From the NCBI RefSeq assembly GCF_019059575.1, contig NW_024881982.1, positions 124,001 to 188,000 on the forward strand: a DNA stretch of 64,000 nt. The letters are read 5' to 3'. Below, in pieces: positions 45,330 through 58,000 of the stretch. A program made the position numbers and the translations under genes. The notes beneath the pieces are model-generated. The model did not search any database and was not told where the DNA came from. It was given only the letters and a program-made list of their open reading frames with translations. Position 1 is the first letter of the stretch. Each line of letters starts with the position of its first letter. The stretch comes from Amphibalanus amphitrite. Its lineage: Eukaryota; Arthropoda; Thecostraca; Balanomorpha; Balanidae.

Positions 45330-48300
45330 AAAAAACTCACCAATATACACCAAAATTACAGGATATATAGTCCAAAGCAGCCTCCATCGAACGGTGGTAG
45401 TCGCTATTCATGACACTTCTGCGTTTTTGGTACAGGGGCCATTTTTATTTTCAAATGCCTATCTCGCTAATGTTAACACTGCCTGACTTAAAGGCCAATA
45501 ACTCCCAAAGTACATCACCGTTCTCTTTCATCTTTTGGTGACACGTTTGGAAGGCCCTGGGGCAGTTTTTGGTCAATTGCCTACCCATGACGCCTTCTCA
45601 AATCGTTTGTACGCGGGTTTGAAAATTTGATATTTTTTGTCATACGGCCAAAGTCAACAAAAAAGAACTCACCAATATGCACAAAAATTACAGGATATAT
45701 AGTCCAAAGTGACCTCCATCGAATGGTGGTAGTCTCTATTCATGACACTTCTGCGTTTTTGGTACAGCGGCCACATTGATATTCAAATGCCTATCTCGCT
45801 AATGTTAACATTGCCTGACTTAAAGGCCAATAACTCCCAAAGTGCATCACTGTTCTCTTTGATCTTTTGATGACACGCTTGCAAGGCCCTAAGGCAGTTT
45901 TTGGTCCAGTACCTACCCATGACGCCTTCTCAAATCGTTTGTACGCGGGTTTGAAAATTTGATTTTTTTTGGTCATACGGCAAAAGTCAACAAAAAAGAA
46001 CTCACCAATATGCACAAAAATTACGGCATATATAGTCCAAGGTGACCTCCATCGAATGGTGGTAGTCCCTATTCATGACACTTCTGCGTTTTTGGTACAG
46101 CGGCCACATTGATATTCAAATACCTATCTCGCTAATGTTAACGCTGACTGACTTGGATGGGTATAACTCCAAAAGTACATCTCCGATCTTGTTAAACTTT
46201 TAGTGGCACGCTAGCAAGGCCCTGGGGCAGTTTTTGTTCAAGTGCCTACCCATGACGCCTTCTCAATACTTTTGTAGGCGAGTTTGAAAATTTGATTTTT
46301 TTGGTGATACGGCCAAAGTCAACAAAAAAGAACTCACCAATATGCACAAAAATTACGGCATATATAGTCCAAAGTGACCTCCATCGAATGGCGGTAGTCG
46401 CTATTCATGACACTTCTGCGTTTTTGGTACAGCGGCCACATTGATATTAAAATGCCTATCTCGCTAATGTTAACGCTGACTGACTTGGATGGGTATAACT
46501 CCAAAAGTAAATCTCCGATCTTGTTAAACCTTTAGTGGCACGTTAGCAAGGCCCTGGGGCAGATTTTAGTCAAGTGCCTACCCATGACGCCTTCTTAAAA
46601 CTTTTGTACGCGGGTTTGAAAATTTGATTTTTTTGGTGATACGGCCAAAGTCAACAAAAACGAACTCACCAATATGCACCAAAATTACGGCATATATAGT
46701 CCAAAGTGACCTCCATCGAATGGTGGTAGTCCCTATTCATGACACTTCTGCGTTTTTTGGTACAGCGGCCACATTGATATTCAAATGCCTATCCCGCTAA
46801 TGTTAACACTGACTGACTTGGATGGGTATAACTCCAAAAATACATCTCCGATCTTGTTAAACTTTTAGTGGCACGTTAGCACGGCCCTGGGGCAGTTTTT
46901 GGTCAAGTGCCTACCCATGACGCCTTCTCAATACTTTTGTACGCAGGTTTGAAAATCTGATTTTTTTGGTGATACGGCCAAAGTCAACAAAAAAGAACTC
47001 ACCAATATGCACAAAAATTACGGCATATATAGTCCAAAGTGACCTCCATCGAATGGTGGTAGTCGCTATTCATGACACTTCTGCGTTTTTGGTACAGCGG
47101 CCACATTGATATTCAAATGCCTATCTCGCTAATGTTAACGCTGACTGACTTGGATGGGTATAACTCCAAAAGTAAATCTCCGATCTTGTTAAACTTTTAG
47201 TGGCACGTTAGCAAGGCCCTGGGGCAGTTTTTGGTCAAGTGCCTACCCATGACGCCTTCTCAATACTTTTGTACGCGGGTTTGAAAATTTGATTTTTTTG
47301 GTGATACGGCCAAAGTCAACAAAAAAGAACTCACCAATATGCACAAAAATTACGGCATATATAGTCCAAAGTGACCTCCATCGAATGGTGGTAGTCCCTA
47401 TTCATGACACTTCTGCGTTTTTGGTACAGCGGCCACATTGATATTCAAATACCTATCTCGCTAATGTTAACGCTGACTGACTTGGATGGGTATAACTCCA
47501 AAAGTACATCTCCGATCTTGTTAAACTTTTAGTGGCACGTTAGCAAGGCCCTGTGGCAGTTTTTGGTCAAGTGCCTACCCATGACGCCTTCTCAATACTT
47601 TTGTACGCAGGTTTGAAAATCTGATTTTTTTGGTGATACGGCCAAAGTCAACAAAAAAGAACTCACCAATATGCACAAAAATTACGGCATATATAGTCCA
47701 AAGTGACCTCCATCGAATGGTGGTAGTCGCTATTCATGACACTTCTGCGTTTTTGGTACAGCGGCCACATTGATATTCAAATGCCTATCTCGCTAATGTT
47801 AACGCTGACTGACTTGGATGGGTATAACTCCAAAAGTAAATCTCCGATCTTGTTAAACTTTTAGTGGCACGTTAGCAAGGCCCTGGGGCAGTTTTTGGTC
47901 AAGTGCCTACCCATGACGCCTTCTCAATACTTTTGTACGCGGGTTTGAAAATTTGATTTTTTTGGTGATACGGCCAAAGTCAACAAAAAAGAACTCACCA
48001 ATATGCACAAAAATTACGGCATATATAGTCCAAAGTGACCTCCATCGAATGGTGGTAGTCCCTATTCATGACACTTCTGCGTTTTTGGTACAGCGGCCAC
48101 ATTGATATTCAAATACCTATCTCGCTAATGTTAACGCTGACTGACTTGGATGGGTATAACTCCAAAAGTACATCTCCGATCTTGTTAAACTTTTAGTGGC
48201 ACGTTAGCAAGGCCCTGTGGCAGTTTTTGGTCAAGTGCCTACCCATGACGCCTTCTCAATACTTTTGTACGCGGGTTTGAAAATTTGATTTTTTTGGTGA

Positions 48301-48680
48301 TACGGCCAAAGTCAACAAAAAAGAACTCACCAATATGCACAAAAATTACGGCATATATAGTCCAAAGTGACCTCCATCGAATGGTGGTAATCCCTATTCA
48401 TGACACTTCTGCGTTTTTGGTACAGCGGCCACATTGATATTCAAATGCCTATCTCGCTAATGTTAACACTGACTGACTTGGATGGGTATAACTCCAAAAG
48501 TACATCTCTGATCTTGTTAAACTTTTAGTGGCACGTTAGCACGGCCCTGGGGCAGTTTTTGGTCAAGTGCCTACTCATGACGCCTTCTCAATACTTTTGT
48601 ACGCGGGTTTGAAAATTTGATATCTTTGGTGATACGGCCAAAGTCAACAAAAAAAAGAACTCACCAATATGCACAAAAAA
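45330..48680 (+). repeat. 332-bp tandem repeat array (arm of element 1)
   Basis: The unit contains ACTCACCAATATGCAC, CCTCCATCGAATGGTGG (a small hairpin), CATGACACTTCTGCG, GGTACAGCGGCCACATT and GCTAATGTTAAC. Successive starts of ACTCACCAATATGC are 332-333 bp apart (45667, 46000, 46332, 46664, 46997, 47329). From about 46940, units alternate in pairs with a ~665-bp period. Confidence 0.92.
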
Positions 48681-48689
48681 CGCAGAATA

Positions 48690-50450
48690 AAAAAAAACGC
48701 AGAAGTGTCATGAATAGCGACTACCACCATTCGATGGAGGTCACTTTGGACTATATATGCCATAATTTTTGTGCATATTGGTGCGTTCTTTTTTGTTGAC
48801 TTTGGTCGTATCACCAAGAAAAAATCAAATTTTCAAACCCGCGTTCAAAAGTTTTGAGGAAGCGTAATGGGTAGGCACGTGACCAAAAACTGCCACAAGG
48901 CCTTGCTAACGTGCCACTAAAAGTTTAACAAGATCGGAGATGTACTTTTGGAGTTATACCCATCCAGGTCAGTCAGCGTTAACATTAGCGAGATAGGCAT
49001 TTGAATATCAATGTGGCCGCTGTACCAAAAACGCAGAAGTGTCATGAATAGCGACTACCATCATTCGATGGAGGTCACTTTGGATTATATATGCCGTAAT
49101 TTTTGTGCATATTGGTGAGTTCTTTTTTGTTGACTTTGGCCGTATGACCGAAAAAATCAAATTTTCAAACCCGCGTACAAACGATTCGAGAAGGCGTCAT
49201 GGGTAGGCACTTGACCAAAAACTGCCCCAGGGCCTTGCTAACGTGCCACTAAAAGTTCAACAAGATAGGAGATGTGCTTTTGGAGTTATACCCATCCAAG
49301 TCAGTCAGCGTTAACATTAGCGAGATAGGCATTTGAATATCGATGTGGCCGCTGTACCAAAAACGCAGAAGTGTCATGAATAGCGACTACCATCATTCGA
49401 TCGAGGTCACTTTGGATTATATATGCCGTAATTTTTGTGCATATTGGTGAGTTCTTTTTTGATGACTTTGGCCGTATCACCAAAAAAATCAAATTTTCAA
49501 ACCCGCGTACAAACGATTCGAGAAGGCGTCATGGGTAGGCACTTGACCAAAAACTGCCCCAGGGCCTTGCTAACATGCCACTAAAAGTTTAACAAGATCA
49601 GAGTTGTACTTTTGGAGTTATACCCATCCAAGTCAGTCAGCATTAACATTAGCGAGATAGGCATTTGAATATCAATGTGGCCGCTGTACCAAAAACGCAG
49701 AAGTGTCATGAATAGCGACTACCACCATTCGATGGAGGTCACTTTGGAATATATATGCCGTAATTTTTGTGCATATTGGTGAGTTCTTTTTTGTTGACTT
49801 TGGCCGTATGACTAAAAAAATCAAATTTTCAAACCCGCGTACAAACGATTCGAGAAGGCGTCATGGGTAGGCACTTGACCAAAAACTGCCTTAGGGCCTT
49901 GCAAACGTGTCATTAAAAGATGAAAGAGAACGGTGATGTACCTTGGGAGTTATTGGCCTTTAAGTCAGGCAGTGTTAACATTAGCGAGATAGGCATTTGA
50001 ATATAAATGTGGCCGCTGTACCAAAAACGCAGAAGTGTCATGAATAGAGACTACCACCATTCGATGGAGGTCACTTTGGACTATATATCCTGTATTTTTT
50101 GTGCATATTGGCGAGTTCTTTTTTGTTGACTTTGGCCGTATGACCAAAAATATCAAATTTTCAAACCTGCGTACAAACGATTTGGGAAGGCGTCATGGGT
50201 AGGCACTTGACCAAAAAATGCCTCAGGGCCTTGCAAACGTGTCAACAAAAGATGAAAGAGAACGGTGATGTACTTTGGGAGTTATTGGCCTTTAAGCCAG
50301 GCAGTGTTAACATTAGCGAGATAGGCATTTGAAAATAAAAATGGCCCCTGTACCAAAAACGCAGAAGTGTCATGAATAGTGACTACCACCATTCGATGGA
50401 GGCTGCTTTGGACTATATATCCTGTAATTTTGGTGTATATTGGTGAGTTT
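48690..50450 (-). repeat. 332-bp array, right arm of element 1
   Basis: Five inverted units of the same repeat, fewer than the opposite arm, then the leader in reverse to 50661. Confidence 0.9.
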
Positions 50451-50899
50451 TTTTGATGACCTGCCACTATATGACCTTGAATGACCTTCAAAAGGAAAAC
50501 AGGTATATCTCGTTAACTATTGAGTGTCATGTATTGGGATATATATTTTCAGAATCAGGGCCTTCCTGGCTACACGATGGTAGCCAAAACTTTGCATTTG
50601 GTGAGTTTTTTTGAATGTGCATTTGAAAGTGAATCTGAATATCATATCACTTGATGCACGTCTTTTTTCCTGAGAAGAACCGTAGGTACCTAACGTGCAT
50701 CAAGTGCTATGATATTCAGATACACTTTCAAATGCACATTCAAAAAAACTCACCAAATGCAAAGTTTTGGCTACCATCGTGTAGCCAGGAAAGCCCTGAT
50801 TCTGAAAATATATATCCCAATACATGACACTCAATAGTTTACGAGATATACCTGTTTTCCTTTGAAGGTCATTCAAGGTCATATAGTGGCAGGTCATCA

Positions 50900-53800
50900 A
50901 AAAAACTCACCAATATACACCAAAATTACAGGATATATAGTACAAAGCAGCCTCCATCGAATGGTGGTAGTCGCTATTCATGACACTTCTGCGTTTTTGG
51001 TACAGGGGCCATTTTTATTTTCAAATGCCTATCTCGCTAATGTTAACACTGCCTGACTTAAAGGCCAATAACTCCCAAAGTACATCACCGTTCTCTTTCA
51101 TCTTTTGGTGACACGTTTGCAAGGCCCTGGGGCAGTTTTCGGTTAAATGCCTACCCATGACGCCTTCTCAAAACTTGTGTACGCGGCTTTGAAAATATGA
51201 CATTTTTGGTGATGCGGTTAAAGTCATAAAAAAAGAACTCACCAATATGCACAAAAATTACAGGATATATAGTCCAAAGTGACCTCCATCGAATGGTGGT
51301 AGTCTCTATTCATGACACTTCTGCGTTTTTGGTACAGCGGCCACATTTATATTCAAATGCCTATCTCGCTAATGTTAACACTGCCTGACTTAAAGGCCAA
51401 TAACTCCCAAAAAACATCACCGTTCTCTTTAATCTTTTAATGACACGTTTGCAAGGCCATAAGGCAGTTTTTGGTCAAGTGCCTACCCATGACGCCTTCT
51501 CAAATCGTTTGTACGCGGGTTTGAAAATTTGATATTTTTGGTCATTCGGCCAAAGTCAACAAAAAAGAACTCACCAATATGCACAAAATTACAGGATATA
51601 TAGTCCAAAGTGACCTCCATCGAATGGTGGTAGTCTCTATTCATGACACTTCTGCGTTTTTGGTACAGCGGCCACATTGATATTCAAATGCCTATCTCGC
51701 TAATGTTAACGCTGACTGACTTGGATGGGTATAACTCCAAAAGTACATCACCGATCTTGTTTAACTTTTAGTGGCACGTTTGCAATGCCCTGTGGCAGTT
51801 TTTGGTCAAGTGCCTACCCATGACGCCTTCTCAAAACTTTTGTACGCAGTTTTGAAAATTTGATAGTTTTGGTCATACGGCCAAAGTCAACAAAAAAGAA
51901 CACACCAATATGCACAAAAATTACAGGATAAATAGTCCAAAGTAGTCTCCATCGAATGGTGGTACTCACGGTTCATGACACCTCTGCGTTTTTGGTACAG
52001 CGGCCACATTGACATTCAAATGCCTATCTCGCTAATGTTAACGGTGACTGACTTGGACTAGTATAACTCCAAAAGTACATCACCGATCATGTTTAACTTT
52101 AAGTGGCACGTTTGCAATGCCCTGTGGCAGTTTTTGGTCAAGTGCCTACTCATGACACCTTCTCAAAACTTGTGTACGCGGCTTTGAAAATATGACATTT
52201 TTTGTGATGCGGTTAAAGTCATAAAAAAGAACTCACCAATATGCACAAAAATTACAGGATATATAGTCCAAAGTGACCTCCATCGAATGGTGGTAGTCCT
52301 TATTCATGACACTTCTGCGTTTTTGGTACAGCGGCCACATTGATATTCAAATGCCTATCTCGCTAATGTTAACACTGCGTGAATTAAAGGCCAATAACTC
52401 CCAAAGTACATCACCGTTCTTTTTAATCTTTTAATGACACGTTTGCAAGGCCCTATGGCAGTTTTTGGTCAAGTGTTTACCCATGACGCCTTCTCAAATC
52501 GTTTGTACGCGGGTTTCAAAATTTGATATTTTTGGTCATACGGCCAAAGTCAACAAAAAAGAACTCACCAATATGCACAAAAATTACAGGATATATAGTC
52601 CAAAGTGACCTCCATCGAATGGTGGTAGTCTCTATTCATGACACTTCTGCGTTTTTGGTACAGCGGCCACATTGATATTCAAATGCCCATCTCGCTTATG
52701 TTAATGCTGACTGACTTGGATGGATATAACTCCAAAAGTACATCACCGATCTTGTTTAACTTTTAGTGGCACGTTTGCAATGCCCTGTGGCAGTTTTTGG
52801 TCAAGTGCCTACCCATGACGCCTTCTCAAAACTTTTGTACGCGGGTTTGAAAATTTGATATTTTTGGTCATACGGCCAAAGTCAACAAAAAAGAACTCAC
52901 CAATATGCACAAAAATTACAGGATATATAGTCCAAAGTGACCTCCATCGAATGGTGGTAGTCTCTATTCATGACACTTCTGCGTTTTTGGTACAGCGGCC
53001 ACATTGATATTCAAATGCCTATCTCGCTAATGTTAATGCTGACTGACTTGGATGGATATAACTCCAAAAGTACAACACCGATCTTGTTTAACTTTTATTG
53101 ACACGTTTGCAATGCCCTGTGGCAGTTTTTGGTCAAGTGCCTACCCATGACGCCTTCTCAAAACTTTTGTACGCGGGTTTGAAAATTTGATATTTTTGGT
53201 CATACGGCCAAAGTCAACAAAAAGAACTCACCAATATGCACAAAAATTACAGGATATATAGTCCAAAGTATTCTCCATCGAATGGTGGTACTCCCGATTC
53301 ATGACACTTCTGCGTTTTTGGTACAGCGGCCACATTGATATTCAAATGCCTATCTCGCTAATGTTAACGGTGACTGACTTGGACTGGTATAACTCCAAAA
53401 GTACATCACCGATCTTGTTTAACTTTTAGTGGCACGTTTGCAATGCCCTGTGGCAGTTTCTGGTTAAGTGCCTACTCATGACGCCTTCTCAAAACTTGTG
53501 TACGCGGCTTTGAAAATATGACATTTCTGGTGATGCGGTCAAAGTCGTAAAAAAGAACTCACCAATATGCACAAAAATTACAGGATATAAAGTCCAAAGT
53601 GACCTCCATCGAATGGTGGTAGTCCTTATTCATGACACTTCTGCGTTTTTGGTACAGCGGCCACATTGATATTCAAATGCCTATCTCGCTAATGTTAACA
53701 CTGCGTGACTTAAAGGCCAATAACTCCCAAAGTACATCACCGTTCTCTTATTTCTTTTAATGACACGTTTGCAAGGCCCTATGGCAGTTTTTGGTAAAGT

Positions 53801-55044
53801 GCCTACCCATGACGCCTTCTCAAATCGTTTGTACGCGGGTTTCAAAATTTGATATTTTTGGTCATACGGCCAAAGTCAACAAAAAAGAACTCACCAATAT
53901 GCACAAAAATTACAGGATATATAGTACAAAGTGACCTCCATCGAATGGTGGTAGTCTCTACTCATGACACTTCTGCGTTTTTGGTACAGCGGCCACATTG
54001 ATATTCAAATGCCTATCTCGCTAATGTTAACACTGCCTGACTTAAAGGCCAATAACTCATAAAGTACATCACCGTTTACTTTCATCTTGTAATGACACGT
54101 TTGCAAGGCCCTATGGCAGTTTTTTGTCAAGTGCCTTCCCCATGAATCCTTCTCAAATCGTTTGTACGCGGGTCTCAAAATTTGATATTTTTGGTCATAC
54201 GGCAAAAGTCAACAAAAAAGAACTCACCAATATGCACAGAAATTACGGCATATATAGTCCAAAGTGACCTCCATCGAATGGTGGCAGTCGCTATTCATGA
54301 CACTTCTGCGTTTTTGGTACAGCGGCCACATTGATATTCAAATGCCTATCTCGCTAATGTTAACGCTGACTGACTTGGATGAGTATAACTCAAAAAGTAC
54401 ATTACCGATCTTGTTCAACTTTTAGTGGCACGTTTGCAATGAACTGTGGCAGTTTTTGGTCAAGTGCCTACCCATGATGCCTTCTCAAAACTTTTGTACG
54501 CGGGTTTGAAAATTTAATATTTTTGGTCATACGGCCAAAGTCAACAAAAAAGAACTCACTAATATGCACAAAAATTACAGGATATATAGTCCAAAATGGT
54601 CTCCATCGAATGGTGGTACTCCCTATTCATGACATTTCTGCGTTTTTGGTACAGCGGCCACATTGATATTCAAATGCTTATCCCGCTTATGTTAACGATG
54701 ACTGACTTGGATGGGTATAACTCCAAAAGTCCATCACCGATCTTGTCTAACTTTTAGTGGCACGTTTGCAATGCCCTGTGGCAGTTTTTGGTCAAGTGCC
54801 TACCCATGACGCCATCTCAAAACTTTTGTACAAGGGTTTCAAAATTTGAGATTTTTGGTCATACGGCCAAAGTCAACAAAAACGAACTCACCAATATGCA
54901 CAAAAATTACGGCATATGTAGTCCAAAGTGACCTCCATCGAATGGTGGTAGTCTCTATTGATGACACTTCTGCGTTTTTGGTACAGCGGCCACATTGATA
55001 TTCAAATGCCTATCTTGCCTATGTTAACACTGACTGACTTAACT
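50900..55044 (+). repeat. 332-bp array, left arm of element 2
   Basis: About thirteen units. Two unit types can be told apart, one with GACTTGGATGG.TATAACTCC and one with GACTTAAAGGCCAATAACTCC, and they alternate irregularly. Confidence 0.9.
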
Positions 55045-55048
55045 CGCT

Positions 55049-58000
55049 TACCCGCGTACAAACGATTTGAGAAGGCGTCATGGGTAGGCACTTGACCAAA
55101 AACTGCCTTGGGCCTTGCAAACGTGTCATTAAAAGATTAAATAGAACGGTGAATAGAACGGCCTTTAAGTCAGGCAGTGTTAACATAAGCGAGATAGGCA
55201 TTTAAATATCAATGTGGCCGCTGTACCAAAAACGCAGAAGTGTCATGAATAAGGACTACCACCATTCGATGGAGGTCACTTTGGACTATATATCCTGTAA
55301 TTTTTGTGCATATTGGTGAGTTCTTTTTTTATTGCTTTAACCGCATCACCAAAAATGTCATATTTTCAAACCCGCGTACAGAAGTTTTGAGAAGGCGTCA
55401 TGGGTAGGCACTTGACCAAAAACTGCCACAGGGCATTGCAAAGGTGCCACTAAAAGTTAAACAAGATCGGTGTTGTACTTTTGGAGTTATACCCATCCAA
55501 GTCAGTCAGCGTTAACATTAGCGAGATAGGCATTTGAATATCAATGTGGCCGCTCTACCAAAAACGCAGAAGTGTCATGAATAGCGACTGCCACCAGTCG
55601 ATGGAGGTCACTTTGGACTATATATGCCGTAATTTTTGTGCATATTGGTGAGTTCGTTTTTGTTGACTTTGGCCGTATGACCAAAAATCTCAAATTTTGA
55701 AACCCTTGTACAAAAGTTTTGAGAAGGCGTCATGGGTAGGCACTTGACCAAAAACTGCCACAGGGCATTGCAAACGTGCAACTAAAAGTTAGACAAGATC
55801 GGTGATGGACTTTTGGAGTTATACCCATCCAAGTCAGTCAGCGTTAACATAAGCGGGATAAGCATTTGAATATCAATGTGGCCGCTGTACCAAAAACGCA
55901 GAAATGTCATGAATAGGGAGTACCACCATTCGATGGAGACCACTTTGGACTATATATCCTGTAATTTTTGTGCATATTGGTGAGTTCGTTTTTGTTGACT
56001 TTGGCCGTATGACCAAAAATCTCAAATTTTGAAACCCTTGTACAAAAGTTTTGAGAAGGCGTCATGGGTAGGCACTTGACCAAAAACTGCCACAGGGCAT
56101 TGCAAACGTGCCACTAAAAGTTAGACAAGATCGGTGATGGACTTTTGGAGTTATACCCATCCAAGTCAGTCAGCGTTAACATAAGCGGGATAAGCATTTG
56201 AATATCAATGTGGCCGCTGTACCAAAAACGCAGAAATGTCATGAATAGGGAGTACCACCATTCGATGGAGACCACTTTGGACTATATATCCTGTAATTTT
56301 TGTGCATATTGGTGAGTTCTTTTTTGTTGACTTTGGCCGTATGACCAAAAATATCAAATTTTCAAACCCGCGTACAAAAGTTTTGAGAAGGCGTTATGGG
56401 TAGGCACTTGACCAAAAACTGCCCTAGGGCCTTGCAAACGTGTCATTACAAGATGAAAGAGAACGGTGATGTACGTTATGAGTTATTGGCCTTTAAGTTA
56501 GGCAGTGTTAACATTAGCGAGATAGGCATTTGAATATCAATGTGGCCGCTGTACCAAAAACGCAGAAGTGTCATGAATAGAGACTACCACCATTCGATGG
56601 AGGTCACTTTGGACTATATATGCCGTAATTTTTGTGCATGTTGGTGAGTTCTTTTTTGTTGACTTTGGCCGTATGACCAAAAATATCAAATTTTGAAACC
56701 CGCATACCAACGATTTGAGAAGGCTTCATGGGTAAGCACTTGACCAAAAACTGTCTTAGGGCCTTGCAAACGTGTCATTTAAAGATTAAAGAGAACGGTG
56801 ATGTACTTTGGGAGTTATTGGCCTTTAAGTCACGCAGTGTTAACATTAGCGAGATAGGCATTTGAATATCAATGTGGCCGCTGTACCAAAAACGCAGAAA
56901 TGTCATGAATAAGGACTACCACCATTCGATGGAGGTCACTTTGGCCTATATATCCTGTAATTTTTGTGCATATTGGTGAGTTCTTTTTTATGACTTTGAC
57001 CGCATCACCAAAAATGTCAAATTTTCAAAGCCGCGTACACAAGTTTTGAGAAGGCGTCATGAGTAGGCACTTGACCCAAAAACTGCCACAGGGCATTGCA
57101 AAGGTGCCACTAAAAGTTAAACAAGATCGGTGTTGTACTTTTGGAGTTATACCCATCCAAGTCAGTCAGCGTTAACATTAGCGAGATAGGCATTTGAATA
57201 TCAATGTGGCCGCCGTACCAAAAACGCAGAAATGTCATGAATAGGGAGTACCACCATTCGATGGAGACCACTTTGGACTATATATCCTGTAATTTTTGTG
57301 CATATTGGTGAGTTCGTTTTTGTTGACTTTGGCCGTATGACCAAAAATCTCAAATTTTGAAACCCTTGTACAAAAGTTTTGAGAAGGCGTCATGGGTAGG
57401 CACTTGACCAAAAACTGCCACAGGGCATTGCAAACGTGCCACTAAAAGTTAGACAAGATCGGTGATGGACTTTTGGAGTTATACCCATCCAAGTCAGTCA
57501 GCGTTAACATAAGCGGGATAAGCATTTGAATATCAATGTGGCCGCTGTACCAAAAACGCAGAAATGTCATGAATAGGGAGTACCACCATTCGATGGAGAC
57601 CACTTTGGACTATATATCCTGTAATTTTTGTGCATATTGGTGAGTTCTTTTTTGTTGACTTTGGCCGTATGACCAAAAATATCAAATTTTCAAACCCGCG
57701 TACAAAAGTTTTGAGAAGGCGTCATGGGTAGGCACTTGACCAAAAACTGCCACAGGGCATTGCAAACGTGTCAATAAAAGTTAAACAAGATCGGTGTTGT
57801 ACTTTTGGAGTTATATCCATCCAAGTCAGTCAGCATTAACATTAGCGAGATAGGCATTTGAATATCAATGTGGCCGCTGTACCAAAAACGCAGAAGTGTC
57901 ATGAATAGAGACTACCACCATTCGATGGAGGTCACTTTGGACTATATATCCTGTAATTTTTGTGCATATTGGTGAGTTCTTTTTTGTTGACTTTGGCCGT

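Larger units (their letters stand above)
45122..50661. mobile_element. Giant foldback element 1
   Basis: The ends are ACGTGCATCAAGTGCTATGA in both orientations, with an exact 9-bp duplication, CTTTTTTCC (45113-45121 and 50662-50670). The 5.5 kb form one palindrome with its centre near 48680. After a ~200-bp unique leader, each arm is a tandem array of a ~332-bp unit: about 10 copies in the left arm and 5 in the right. There is no transposase. The 9-bp TSD and long repeat-built inverted ends match Foldback/Mutator-type elements. Confidence 0.88.

Noticed and set aside
45253-45486. Recurring ~65-77-aa frame at each end of the foldback elements
   Set aside because: It spans the leader and first repeat unit, has no domain, and its conservation follows from the DNA repeat.
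48600-48760. Assembly artefact as the cause of the palindromes
   Set aside because: Arms differ by many substitutions and in unit number, and exact 9-bp TSDs border each element, which an artefact would not produce. Long reads would still be useful.
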